Positions 10,402 through 23,300 of a stretch of 64,000 nucleotides of DNA are shown one piece after another. Position 1 is the stretch's first letter. Every line of letters begins with the position of its first letter. Both the position numbers and the translations under genes were made by a program. The stretch is taken from contig JAQSEB010000021.1 of assembly GCA_030063045.1 (NCBI GenBank), positions 2,852,001-2,916,000 of the forward strand, read 5' to 3'. The stretch comes from Pratylenchus scribneri (Eukaryota > Nematoda > Chromadorea > Rhabditida > Pratylenchidae). The notes under the pieces were generated by a model. It had not been told where the DNA came from. It made no database searches and saw only the letters and a program-made list of their open reading frames with translations.

Positions 10402-12012
10402 ATAGTAATTATGCCGAAAAATCACATTTATAAACCTTATTTTTTTGATAAATTTAATTAATTAATGGAAAATATTTTAAATTAAAATATTCGTAAAATT
10501 GTACTTCTTATTTTTAATTAATTCATTAGAAAATGTATAAAATTAATTTTTATTCATCTGGAACAATTATTGCCATTTATAATAATTCATCAAAGATTAA
10601 AATTAAACCAATTTTGATAATTTGAATATCAAATTTAAAAAAAAAAAGATTAATGCCATCAGAAGATAATTAATTTTATTTTGAAAAATCAATGAAAATT
10701 CGCTTATCCATAATAAAGATAAAAATGATTTATAGACACAACTTCATAATTTCTTAAACAATTTAAATAAAATTAATATTATTAAATAGCCAAAAGTCTG
10801 CTCTTAATTAATAGCAAAATCCTTAAAAATTGGTTCAATTCTAATTTATGCACAAAAATCATTTAAAAAAAAACTTTACTATGGATTCACACAAATTTAA
10901 ATGTTTTTCCAAAAGTAAAACTCCATCAATTATGAACCAATTTAAATAATAAATATAATACAAAACATCAAAAATTTTTTTGCCCTAGATGAATTATTAA
11001 AAACGTCGACAAGTTAATCTCGGGGACAAAGTTTTCTATCCCTTTTGGTTCTTATTAGACGTCATTCAATAATGTCTCTCATGCCTTTTCTCTCTCTCTA
11101 AAATGGGCATTAGCCTAGAGCTCAGTCAGACGGATTTTTTTGTATTCGAGAATAGCGCTGTTATAGAGTAAGAAAAGAAGAGGGAAATAGGCCAACCAAG
11201 TGCCTTTGTGTGCCTCCCGGAAAATCAATGGTCATTGACATTAGAAGGGAAAGGCCAAAATGGCATTTTGCCATTGCCAGAAAGAATAAAAATTATATAC
11301 TAGAAAGATGCTTTCGACATTTGCACAAAAAAAATTAAGGCTCTTTTTCTTGGGATTTTTTCGATTTGGGACTTGCACATTCTAGGGGTAACTTTTTGAT
11401 GCGCATCCGGGAAAAATACGCATTTTTCATTTTGGGTTCAGTGTCGCGGAGAAACCGGTTTAAAAACCGGTTTGCCCAGGTAAAAATTTTTTTAAAAGGC
11501 CTAAATCAAAAATCGGCTCGGTGAAGATAAATCTACACAGTGGTAGCTACATTTTGATATATGGGTCGAGGGGTCTACCATGGCCAGGGGAGGCTGGAAA
11601 AATGGCAACGTGTGGCCAAGTCGGGTGCGCGAGTCGGAAATTCCCTTATAATTTTTTTGAGAGTTGAGATAAATGTGCGCGATAAAAAGCAAAGTTGTAG
11701 AGCTTGACGAGACGAATCCAATGGTATACTGCGCGAGTTGTGAAACCAAACCTTTATCGAGATATAAGCTTAAACCGGTTTCAAAATATAAAATATTTAA
11801 TATTTTGGGATAATGTGTCATTTGAAAATAAAAAAAATAGCTAGCAAGAAAAACATCGAGATTTTTGTTGCTGGCGCATGCGCATTCGAATTCTTCAATT
11901 GATTTTATTCTTTTATTCCGCCAAAAAATATTTTTAATCTAGAATGGATATTTTAGATTCGATTTTGTTAAAACTTAATCAAACCTATTCAATTCCAAAA
12001 AAACAACAAAAA
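10402..12012. other. Intergenic, no supported gene
   Basis: 10402-10990 is very AT-rich with nothing recognisable. From 11000 to 11940 the GC content rises. This part holds a CT-rich run (about 11090), ACCGGTTTAAAAACCGGTTT (11453-11472), and the palindromes GATGCGCATC (11399) and GCGCATGCGC (about 11874) near its two ends, which suggests an old inserted element. No domain-bearing reading frame was found. Confidence 0.5.
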
Positions 12013-12497
12013 ATGTCGGAAAATAAAGAGAAGGAAAAAACACCGCCAACAATTGTTGAAGAGGATGGCCGAAATAACAATGGCAATGGCGATGAAAATG
12101 CGGAGAAAGGCGAGAAGAAGAAGAATGGCACTCAGAAGGAAAAGAAGAAGGAAGATGGAAAAGAGAAGAATGGCGGTGGAGGAGGTGGAATGAAAAAGGT
12201 ATTTTTTATATTCATTTATTTTTATCAATAATTTTATAGCGAGGAGGAGCCAATCGCGGGCACAATCGCAAAGGTGGAAGTCGTGGTGATCGCGATGACC
12301 GTGGTGGCGGAGGCCGTGGTGGTGACCGCAAATGCTATAACTGTATATTTATAATTTTATTTCGCTCTATTTTGATATTTACAGGCAATGGGTATGGACA
12401 TTTTGCGCGCAATTGTCCAAAAAAGAAGGGAGGCGGCGGCGGAGGAAGCGGAAATGGAGGCCAATGCACCTCAAAAACAATTTATATCAATATGTGA
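12013..12497 (+). CDS. Gly/Arg-rich CCHC zinc-knuckle protein
   Basis: Exons 12013-12198, 12240-12342 and 12385-12497 join in phases 0 and 1. The N-terminus is highly charged (MSENKEKEK, then Lys/Glu/Asn-rich). Exon 2 is an RGG-type segment (GGSRGDRDDRGGGGRGGDR). The zinc knuckle CYNCNGYGHFARNC (C-x2-C-x4-H-x4-C) spans the second intron, so the split frame is strongly supported. A Gly-rich tail follows. Such knuckles bind single-stranded nucleic acid, usually RNA, in CNBP- and Vasa-type proteins. An upstream in-frame ATG at 11944 would add 23 residues. The 3' end is uncertain: a donor at about 12493 could join exon sequence near 12551-12610, which contains an acidic frame (EADPSWEEE) and a basic one. 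Confidence 0.62.
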
Positions 12498-13012
12498 TAG
12501 GTTACATTTATAATTTTTTTAATTTTTCTATATTTTTATTTTTTTTTAAGTAATGCGAAAAGGAAGCCGATCCATCTTGGGAGGAAGAAATTGAATGGCA
12601 AACAATTGTAATTTATTATTATTATACATTTATTCGTTTTTTGTTTTTGTTTTATTTTAATAAATGTTTATGGCTTTTTAGTTAATGCTTTTTAATTGTT
12701 ATTTTTGCTTATATATATTTTTATGTTTTTTATTACACTTTTTAAAACAAAAATTTATTATTTCAGCCAGTTTGACCAAGGCGTTCAAATTGATAAAAAA
12801 GAAAACATCAACAAACAAACGACCCCGGGCATCGCAACAACCAATTCAATAAGCAAAAAGGGCAAAGTAAGAATAAAATAAATCATTAAATTTATTCAAA
12901 ACTTTAAAGAAATGATCTAGCCGGACAAGATCAACCAAAAGAAGTTTTGCACAAAATTGGCCATTTTGCGTTAGTTTTAGTCCATTAAATAGCAAATATT
13001 CAAATTATTTAG
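12498..13012. other. Gap between zinc-knuckle gene and polymerase fragment
   Basis: 12769-12868 is an exon-like, lower-AT stretch with Lys/Arg-rich frames (TNKRPRASQQ in one frame) between a TTTCAG acceptor and a GTAAGA donor. It could be the N-terminal exon of the polymerase gene, but no continuous start could be built. Confidence 0.4.
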
Positions 13013-15777
13013 ATGCAAACGGAGATAATCAACAATCATCGAGTTCCAACAGCAAAATTGTTACAAAGTAATTTAAATTAATATTAAGAAAATAATTGAA
13101 AATATTTTAGTCTTCCCACAAGAAACCATCATAAAATTGACCCAAAATTGAAATGGGATCGCCCAGAATTGGCACAAACAATCAAATCCGGGAGCACGGA
13201 TAAATCAATTGCATTTCAACTAATCGATATTTACAACAATTTTGGTTAATTTATTTACTTTTTTACTAATTAAAAAATATTTTTAGATAAAATTGTGGGC
13301 AGCGTTGTCATTCGATTGTTTGGTGTGACCTCTACCGGTCATTCAATTTTGGCTTGCGTCGCCGGCTATAGGCCATATTTTTTGGCATCCGCTCCAAAAG
13401 GATTCCGTGCAGAGCACATTCAAAAAACAATCAATAAAATTAATTCAAATGTCAAGGTTTTCCACCGATTTTTTACTTAAATTTATAAATTTTCAAGGCA
13501 AATCCACAAAGTGGCGTTCCTCCGGAAATAAATGTTGTGACCGGAATTGAATTGGTCCAAGGTGCCAATTTTTACTATTACAATTCGGGCAAACAAATGC
13601 CATTCCTGAAAATATTCGTCTGTTCGCCCAGAGTCATCAATTCATGTAAATATTTTAATTCTATTATTAAATTAATTTGAAATTTAAGGTCGAAATGGAT
13701 TATATTTGATTGATCAATTAATGGAGGAAATTAATGGAAAATATGAAGAACAAAAGGCCGGCGACCGATGCCACCCCTTTGAATCGAATATGGATTTTGA
13801 GGTTTTGATTAAATATTTAAATTAATTTATTTTTTAAGGTTCGTTTTATGGCCGATTTGGACATTGTTGGTTGCGGTTGGATTGAATGCCCAGCAAATAC
13901 ATACGAATATATTCACCCAAATAAGAAGCTGAGCACATGTCAAATTGAGGTAATTGGTTTGGATTTGAATTAATTTAAATTCACTTTTAGTTATCAATAA
14001 ATGTTGCCAATTTGTTGGTTCATGATTCGAGTTTGCCCGAATGGTCGGTGGTTGCTCCACTTCGAACATTGAGTTTTGACATTGAATGCATGGGTCCATT
14101 GGGTATTTTGCCATTTATTTATTTATATAAAAAAATAATTAATTAGGAACATTTCCGGATGCCAACCGTGACCCAGTCATCCAAATAGCCAATATGGTCA
14201 TATTGGAGGGCCAAACGGAACCATTCGTCCGGAATTGTTTCACCCTGGGAACATGTGAACCAATCGTCGGTTCGGACATCATTGAATGCGCCACTGAGCA
14301 GGAATTACTCTCAAAATGGGCCGATTTTGTGCGACAAATTGATCCGGACATCCTCACTGGATATAATATTCAAAACTTCGATTTACCTTATATCATTGAT
14401 CGGGCGAAACAATTAAAGGTTTTATATTTGAAATGCGAAAAAGATTATTAACAGTTCAATGGTTTGTCTTAAGGTTTAACCAATTTTAATTTTGAATTAG
14501 TTTTGATTTTGAACCAAAAACCATCAGATGGTTTAATACAAAAAAACATCAGATGGTTTAAACAGTTTAATACCAAAGATGGTTTAAATGGTTTATACAA
14601 AAAACCATCAGATGGTTTAAACGGTTTAATTATATCCTTAATTTTGACCAAACTATACACTAAACTGCGCATCTTGATCTTATGAGATCTATCAATTGGG
14701 GGCTAGACAAACCTTTGAACCGTTAAAACCTTTTGTCCATTTTCAATTTTTCACCAAATTAAATACCCTTAATTAAGATTGAGAACCGTGTCTGCTATTT
14801 GAGTAGAATAAAGGGAAATGTTTGCAAGCAAAGGGATGCCAGCCTCCAATCCAAGCAAATGGGCAACCGGATCAACAAAATTTGCTCAATGGATGGCCGA
14901 ATTGTGTTTGATGTTCTTCAGGTGATTTATTGATTTAAATGAATTTAAATTAATTTTATTTTCAGATTTTACTTCGCGATTACAAATTGAGAAGTTATTC
15001 GCTGAACAATGTTAGCTGTTATTTCCTTGGTGAACAAAAGGAGGATATTGCCTACAATTTTATACCAGAATTACAGGTTTAATTCACAAATATTAAAATA
15101 TATGTTATGAAATGTACGTTTTCGGAAATAGGAAAACGTATAGCCGTAAATATAACGGTTTAAAAGTTTATCCCTACATTAATAAACCATATAGCACTGG
15201 ATTATTTAAATTGTTTTGGTTTTAACAAAATTAAATGGTATTAAACCTTTTTTAACCGATTTCGGTTAAAGATTAATTGTAATTTAAAATTGAATAAATT
15301 CAGGCAATTCATAATAAAATGATGAATTTAGGCTAGATTTCTCGATTGGGTATAGGATTGGGGTCTAAAAACTATGATAAACCAATTATTGCTAATAAGC
15401 TTTTCGGCAAATTAAATATTTCTCTTATTTTAGATAATATTTAATCAATTTTATTTTTAATTAAAGACAAATGGTGTTGAATGGAAGGCAATTGGCGGTG
15501 AAAGTGTCAGCCAATTCGGTTTATGGATTCACCGGAGCATCACGCGGCAAATCGCCTTGCGTGGAAGTTTCCCAATCTGTCACATCGTTTGGCCGGCAAA
15601 TGATCGAAATGACAAAACAATTCCAATTATCCACGGCCCAATTGCTCTGGACACTGCCGTTGATTGACAAAAGCAACCGAAATGGCACAAAGGACTTAAC
15701 AACACAAAATGGGCATGTCGACCAGAAATCAAAGGAACAATGGGGAGGAACAATGGGGACGGTGGTATTAATTTGAA
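13013..15777 (+). pseudogene. pold-1: Broken DNA polymerase delta catalytic subunit gene
   Basis: Ten consecutive exons join in frame: 13013-13067, 13111-13244, 13287-13456, 13498-13645, 13689-13801, 13839-13949, 13991-14102, 14147-14418, 14778-14921 and 14966-15076. They give the N-terminal domain and the proofreading exonuclease of B-family polymerase delta: LRTLSFDIEC (Exo I, D and E present), then YNIQNFDLPY (Exo II), then FLGEQKED. The next recognisable exon (15467 on, [21 protein letters not shown]) enters in phase 2, while the previous exon ends in phase 0. About 200 residues are missing between them, including Exo III and polymerase motif A (SLYPS). After [10 protein letters not shown] homology stops and the motif C region (YGDTDS) is absent. 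A stop follows at 15777. This copy cannot make an active polymerase. The enzyme normally replicates the lagging strand. An assembly deletion is the main alternative to a real pseudogene. Confidence 0.88.
14516..14632. repeat. Intron repeat of AAACCATCAGATGGTTTAA palindromes
   Basis: Within the 359-nt intron between exons 8 and 9 of the polymerase fragment, three or four copies of an AAACCATC-GATGGTTT type palindrome are separated by short AT-rich spacers. GGTTTAA motifs recur in the intron around 15150-15270. Confidence 0.75.
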
Positions 15778-15951
15778 TTAAAGAACATTTTTGGAAAATA
15801 TTTTTAATTTTTTTAAAAAAATGAATAGAAAAAAAAACAAATTGCATTTTCGATATATTAAATTTTTGGTTTTTTTTTTCAAAAAGATGAGTGCAAAAAT
15901 TTCAAATCGATTACACACTCATTATCTTCATCACTTTTTTTTTCTCATGTG

Positions 15952-16345
15952 GGTCCGGTGCACTTCGGTGCCCATCGGCCCGGGGGTCCGGTGCACTTCG
16001 GTGCCCATCGGCCCGGGGGTCCGGTGCACTTCGGTGCCCATCGGCTCGGGGGGTCCGGTGCACTTCGGTGCCCATCGGCCAGGGGGTCCGGTGCACTTCG
16101 GTGCCCATCGACCCGGGGGTCCGGTGCACTTCGGTGCCCATCGGCCCGGGGCCCGGTGCACTTCGGTGCCCATCGGCCCGGGGGTCCGGTGCACTTCGGT
16201 GCCCATCGACTCGGGAGTCCGGTGCAATTCATTTTGCCCATCGACTCGGGAGTCCGGTGCACTTCACTGTGCCCATCGACTCGGGAGTCCGGTGCACTTC
16301 ACTGTGCCCATCGACTCGGGAGTCCGGTGCACTTCACTGTGCCCA
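15952..16345. repeat. GC-rich minisatellite, 33-bp then 35-bp unit, about 12 copies
   Basis: The unit is GGTCCGGTGCACTTCGGTGC followed by CCATCGGCCCGGG, repeated at 33-bp steps. From about 16215 the units become 35 bp, with CACTTCACTGTGCCCATCGA. Because 33 is divisible by three, reading frames stay open in several frames on both strands (up to 248 codons); these are not genes. The array directly follows the polymerase fragment and is far richer in GC than its surroundings. Confidence 0.95.
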
Positions 16346-16689
16346 TGGACAATGAAATTGCCCTCGAATTTATTCGTTGTAGGCTCATCTTGCTTACGCC
16401 ACAGCGTAAGCATTCGTGAGTTGCCCATGTACGGCGTGCAATGCTTTGGTCTTGTATCCCGGCTCTGCCGGCTACGGTTGGATTGGCTTTTGATTAACTG
16501 GCAAGGCGTCCGGTTGTTCGAAAGTCCCGACCCCTGACCAGGTATAGGCTGGATTGGCTTCTGATTATTTGACAAATATCATTTATTCGGAAGTCCCGGC
16601 CTTTACTAAAAAAAGCATTGTATGTTAGTGGGACTGCAATTATTAATTTTTTAAGGAATTATGATTTTTTGTTGACTATACGTTTCAAT
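16346..16689. other. Hairpin and duplicated segment between two minisatellites
   Basis: GCTTACGC and its complement GCGTAAGC (about 16390-16409) form an 8-bp stem with a 4-nt loop. Two diverged copies of a roughly 55-bp segment follow (GGTTGGATTGGCTT.. to GTCCCGACC, and GGCTGGATTGGCTTCTGATT.. to GTCCCGGCC). CGGTTGGATTGGC recurs after the Helitron gene at about 23769, so this sequence may belong to the transposon's flanks. Confidence 0.6.
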
Positions 16690-17095
16690 GTTGGCTTTAT
16701 GCTAACTTTATACGGTTCTATGTTGGCTTTATGCTAACTGTATTTGATTAATTGTTGGCTTTATGCTAACTTTACGGTTTTATGTTGGCTTTATGCTAGC
16801 TTTACGGTTCTATGTTAGCTTTATGCTAACTGTATTTGATTAATTGTTGGCTTTATGCTAACTTTATACGGTTCTATGTTGGCTTTATGCTAATTAATTG
16901 TTGGCTTTATGCTAACTTTATACGGTTCAATGTTGGCTTTATGTTAACTTTACACGGTTATATGTTGGCTTTAGGCTAATTTATACTGTTCTATATTGGC
17001 TTTAGGTTAACTTTAAACGGTTCTATGTTGGCTTTATGCTAACTTATACGGTTCCATGTTGGCTTTATGCTAACTTTACGGTTCTATCGGCTCTT
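16690..17095. repeat. Minisatellite of about 30 bp upstream of the Helitron gene
   Basis: About 13 imperfect copies of TGTTGGCTTTATGCTAACTT plus ATACGGTTCTA or a TGATTAAT variant. Each unit contains a small inverted repeat (GTTGGC and GCTAAC arms). The array ends about 305 bp before the transposase ATG and could influence its transcription. Confidence 0.9.
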
Positions 17096-17399
17096 ATCAT
17101 TATACATTGTGCCATGGCTCAATCTTAAATAAGATGCCTATTCGAATTCGATTCATGCTAAACATGATGTTAATAGCATTATATTAATGATTGATAATTA
17201 TTCTCAAAAATATCACTTTCGCCTGAAAGGGATTGTTTGTGAGAGTGAACTGAACAGGCTTAACCAATTGATGCATTGTTCTTCATTTCACAATTTTCAA
17301 TATTGAATAAATATTTGAATTTTATTGTGTACTTATTGGTTATAAAGCCTTTTCTTATTGTTGTTCACATAATTTTCATAAACTTAATCCTTTTTTTAG

Positions 17400-20300
17400 A
17401 TGCCTTCTACAATTCAAAATCAGAAGAAGCGCAAGCAAAAAGAACGTGAGCGACGACAAGTGGGCTCATCGTCTGCTTCAGTCAGCTCAACACCAAACCG
17501 TCCTCTTCAGGACGAAAGTGATCGGTTGATTGCGCCGGACCAGAGTCCAGCTATTGGTCTAGAATCATTAGCAATTCTTACGCCAAGACCACGTATTCTT
17601 AGTGCCATCTCTGATGATGTACCACCAAAGAAACGAGGACGATCTAAAAAGACAAATAGTGGTCAATTTGGTACAAATAAGGCGCAATCGTCTAATACTG
17701 AAAGGCTTTCAACGCCTTCAAGCGATTCCAATACTGAAAGTCGCGCGGGAACCCCTATTCCAAATAGTCCTCTTCAGGATAAGGCGGAAGAAAGGGCAAC
17801 TGCAAAAACATTGCCTTGGAATTTCTGTAAAAAGGGACGACCGCATTATGCTATTAGTCCCGAAAAGGCAATTACTTCACAAAAAACTTGTGAAACACCA
17901 GTGAAAGAGAATTCATTCTCACCACTTCCTTCAATCATATTTGGAAGTGCAACAAATTCGCGCGATACGTCGCCGATGAGTATTGCTTCTACACAAAGAA
18001 ACCGTGGACGACCAAAAAGGAATACAAAGGATGCAGGTCGACCCAAAAATGTCACACATGTTGACACACCAATGAAAACAAGTTCATTGGTTTCGAAAAA
18101 GGTACCTACGGGTCCTCAAATTCAGCAGCAGGCAACTCCTTATGTTTGGAGAATGCCAATTCGATTTGCAACTGAGAAAAATCCTCTCGCAACAATTTGT
18201 CGATTTGCTGCTATGTCATTGTATCAGGTGGATGCCTATATTGACGAAAGTGACGTCTTTCATCCACATGATGGAGAACGCTATATTGAAACTTTTTGGA
18301 ACAATCCAAACGAATGGCTTCATGATAATTGCATCTTTGGATTTTTGTGTTATATAGCGAAAAAATCTCCCCGTCGGACTGTGGTAATTGATCCACTGTT
18401 TTCCTCACATAATCTTGATAATCATATTCAAGGTCAAGCATTTTTAAATAGATGCTATAATTATGATCCGAATGTCCCAACTGAAATCGTCCTCATTCCA
18501 ATTCATTTTCCGGGACATTGGACATTGGCAATTTATGATGTTAATTCTGGAGTACATTTTTTGGACTCCTTAGGTGCGAATACGGGCTTTTCTTCCCGTT
18601 TGAATCCAGATTATCCGAATTTTGATCACCGGAGAATTGAATATATTAGGCGCTGCATTAGTCAGATAGTGCCTGGAATTGATCAAGAGGATATCTTTAT
18701 CAATATTGTTGATCCGCACACATATACCCAACAACGCGATGGGATAAATTGTGGATATTATGTATGCCTATATGGCGAACATTATTTGAATTATGGCACA
18801 TTTCTGACCAGAAATGTAAACATCAACGATGAACGCCATCGAATTTTATGGCATATAAATGAACTCTATGGCCGGGATGATGTTCCATACTATTATCCAT
18901 ACAATGTCCAACCAACTACTGGACCAGTTCGCACTCTTACATTTGAACAAGAGTTGGAAAAGGCCATTGAAATTGTGCCAGAGGTCAACAACGCTCCAGA
19001 GCCAATGGAGCTTGAAGACATTGAAATCCGGATTGAAGATCCCGATGAAAGTGCCAAGTTACGTAAATCGGCAAGAATTCATCAGAAGCAAGTAAAAAAG
19101 GCTGCGGAAGCCAAAAAACAAGCCGATGAAGAATCGAAAAAAGCTGTGCCTTACACAAAAAAAGGTTGCAAACAGCACGCTGGCATCGGCTGTTTTTCCT
19201 GGAAATCAGGTCATTATCCTGAATATTATAATTCGGGAATTCCAGGAGATCGAATCTGCGAACATTGTGCCAATAAACTCTATAAAAACCAAACTTATTG
19301 TTGGTCATGCACTGAAGGGCGGGTTGAATTGGAGCCTTTAAAGGAATATCCCGACCCGTATGACAAGTTGGTTATGGGCACTCACTCAGACTCGAAGTCT
19401 TTCATCGGTCATCAAGCGAAATTCAATAGCCTTTTCGCATTTGCCTCATTGTCAGCAGGTCGTGCTGAAGCGCCTGAGGGTGGTCCAATGCCAGTTCTTT
19501 TGAATGGCGAATTCCAACGAAAGATTGGTAGCCTCTATGCAGGCAATGATCAAATACCATCTTTTGATCAACTTTATATTTTGGATTCTCAAACGGCTAA
19601 TGATCGTCGAAGGAATAATGAAATCCTTGAGAAGATGCCAAAAAAATGTCCCAAATTATTCGAGACACTTGATCAGTTGATCAGAGAGCACCATCCAATG
19701 GCGCATATTTTACAAAATGCCCATGAATTCTATCAAGAAATGGAGCAAAATAATCCGGATGAATTAAAGATTTTCAATATTATTTTGGTAAATACCAGAG
19801 ATGCACCAGCAAATGTGCAAGACCCACATCTTCATCCGAGACAAATTAATCTGCCAACTCGTGATGAATCGACTGTATTTGCCATTTGGTCATCTTCAAC
19901 AGATGATCCAATCCCAATAAATGGTATTTGGATTACAAAGAAGGGAGGGCTGACTGAATGTTGGCCTAATCATCCAATGACTGACTCCCTACTTTACCCA
20001 CTCCTGTTCATTAATGGTGATTTGGGCTATCGTAAAGATATTCCATATAAAAAGCCAGCCAAAAAGGTCAAGAAAATTCAGCTGAAAAATAAATCATTAG
20101 ATGATGAAGATGCTGACTCTGATATTTCCTTGGCTGATGAGCAAAGCGAAACTTCATCTATCGCTGAAAGCGACACTGATTCCATAGACCTTTATGGTGA
20201 TGAAGGTTCAAAACGAAAATTCCTGTCATATCGGGCATATATTCGTTATCGACTTGGAATAAGAAGTCCTATAAATGACAAATATCATCACATTTGGAGT

Positions 20301-23300
20301 GCAGGTGGCGGACTTAGCCAAAGATTCCTGCTTGATTATGCAGCAAGAATTGATGATCAAGTTTTCACATTCTTGCGTACTCCAGAAATGGATCTTCGCA
20401 AAGAATTGCCAAAGGAAATGCTGGAATTCTTAGCGAGACAAGCTGGCCTTGCGTCCTCGGATGCTTTAGGAAAAGTTGTTTTGTTCCGCGCAAACATGCC
20501 AGGCTTCCGGCCATATTTCAAAGAGAAATACACTGATGGTTGTACAATTATCAATCAAGTAAGGAAGCCCGGTCGAGCAATGTTCTTGCTCACATTCACA
20601 TCCAATCCACAATGGATCGAAATTAAACCGCAAATGTATAAAAATGGTCAAGCTTTGATTGATCGACCAGATGTTCTTGTAGAACTTTACATTGATAAAA
20701 CACAAGACATTTATCGCAAAATAAATGAAGCCAATGGCTTTGGAAAACAACTCGGCTATGTTGAAAGCATGGAATTCCAAAAAAGAGGCGGACCTCATTT
20801 TCATCGCATCATTGTTACTGAAATAGAGGCGATTCCGTCAATCATTGACGATTATATTTGGGCTTTCATTCCAAAATTGCCGAACCCTGATGACAAATCA
20901 GATCAGGCAAACGCACTCAGAAGAATACGTGAATTGGTTATCCAATATCAATTACACGATTGCCGAGATGATTTTTGTGGACCAATTAAAAATGGAAAAT
21001 GCAATAAAGGCTTTCCACATGATTTTAGCAAAGAGACATTCCTTTATGAAGATCGTCCAGCTAAACACAAAAGACCAAGCCCAGAAGATGGCGGCGAAAT
21101 AATAATGGTTAAAAAAGGGGGTGTGACACAAATATACGACAATCGTCATGTTGTCCCCTATTCGCCATTAATCCTTTTAAATTATGAGACGCATCATAAT
21201 TTAGCCTATTGCTATGGCGAAAGCACAAATATGGCTTATTTGACTAAATATCCATTGAAAAGTGCAGATCAAAGCTGTGTCAAGCTTGAAAATGGTGAGG
21301 TGAACATTGATGAACCCGCCAGATTTGCGCGAATGTACTATCGCTCACCATGCGAAGCATTCTGTCGCATTATTTCTGCGCCATATGTCCGCATGTCACA
21401 TGTGGTCATTCGTCTCACCATTCATTTGCCAGATAATCAGCCTATCTATTTCAAAGGCAGAGAAACAGAAGAGGCGCTAGAACGCGTCGAAGCTGGCGAA
21501 TTGCCGAAGACAATGCTCACCGAATATTGGGCACAATGGGCATCGGGAGAATCCGTCCAACGAATTGATGGTAGTTGGACTTGGGCCGATGATCCTGAGA
21601 TCAAAAACATTCGATATGATCAAATGCCCGAAAAATATTCATATGATAAAAACTCGAAAGCTTGGAAAAAGCGCATTGTCGCTAAAAGGGCTAATAAAAA
21701 CAAGAAGCCTATTATTGGTCGAATTTATCGACCACAGCCTAAAAATCAAGAGCTTTTTGCTCTTTATGTGCTCATGCGTCATTTTCCTGGCGATCCAGAT
21801 GCCTTGAAAGACGTGGATGGCTACATGTGTGAGTCATTTGTTGAAGCAGCACGTCTACACGGTCTCCTTATGGATGATACCGTTTGGGAACGAACTCTCA
21901 ACGAGGCCTCCCAACAAGGCATAATTGGAGCACAATTTCGCGATCTTTTCGTGCAAATTTTGGTATTTGGTAACCCAAGCAATGCTTTGGCGCTTTGGGA
22001 GAAATTCATTGAATTCATGTTCAGTCATGCGCGAATTCTTGGCGTGCCTAAAAATCACCCAGAACGATTACGCCGAATCGATCATGCTTTAGCCGTGATT
22101 GAAGCGCAATTGGCAGACTACGGTCTGACCATGGAGAATTTCCAACTCCCATTGCCAAATGTGTCATTCACAAGAGATGTCGATCAGGCAATCGACCGAT
22201 ATTTCTTCGGTTCTGATCTATTTGACGACGACGATGATGTCGATCAAAGTAAGCCGCAAAGTTCATTCAAATTGAATGCGGATCAAGAAGAAGCTTTTAA
22301 ACAAGTTCAAAAGGCGATTAAGGCCTCACCATTCGATGATAAGGTTTCACGAACATACTTCGTATATGGTGACGGTGGCACAGGAAAAACAGTCCTGTTC
22401 AATCATTTCGTTAGAAAATTTCGTGAAATGAAAAAGAAAGTAATCGCTTGCGCCTATACAGGCTGCGCTGCCACTCTTCTCTTCGGAGGAACTACAGTTC
22501 ATTCTGTATTCAGATTTACACTTGATATTGAAGAGGACTATACGCCATCAATATCAGTTCAAAGCTTCCATGGCCAACGAATTCGAGTGGCAGACATGAT
22601 CCTCATTGATGAGGTTTCTATGCTTCCAAAACACATGTTTGAAGCAATTGATCGTGTCTGCAAGCAGTTAGCAATAAAGCAATTGAAGCATTTACCATTT
22701 GGTGGGAAGGTTGTAGTCATTTCTGGCGATTTTAAACAAAACTTGCCAGTTGTCCCACATTCCATAATGGAGGCGCAAGTTGCAGCTTGCATTCAATATT
22801 CCAAATTATGGCCATTATTCCGCAAAAATCTGCTTCGCCTGACCATAAATATGCGTCAAGGTCCGGGTGAGCGCGAATTCACAAGAAAGCTCAATCAATT
22901 TGGTTCTGACCCTAATGCGGAGCTTGTGGAAATTCCTAAAGAAAATGTGGCTTACACATCAGATCCGCTGTTAAATTTTGTCTCTGACAATGGACAGGCA
23001 TTGAATAATCCACAACAGCTCTTAAAGAGACTGATGTTGGCGCCACATAATGTCACTGTTGATGGCATTAATAGCCGAATTCTTGGAATGCTAAAGACCA
23101 AAGAAAAGATTTATCTTTCTACAGATGAATCATTAATCGAAAGACCATTCGATATTAATGCAGCCGATGACGAGGAAGAAGCATTGAATAAATTTAATCC
23201 TTCCGGCTTGCCATTACATGAATTGAAGCTCAAAGAAGGAGCAATTATAGTCCTCTTGAAAAATCTTGCTGTTGCTCGAGGACTTGTCAATGGCACACGA

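Noticed and set aside
15791..16575. Frames of 76-248 codons on both strands across the 33-bp minisatellite
   Set aside because: They exist only because the unit is divisible by three; the repeated 11-residue pattern has no start context, splice support or domain.
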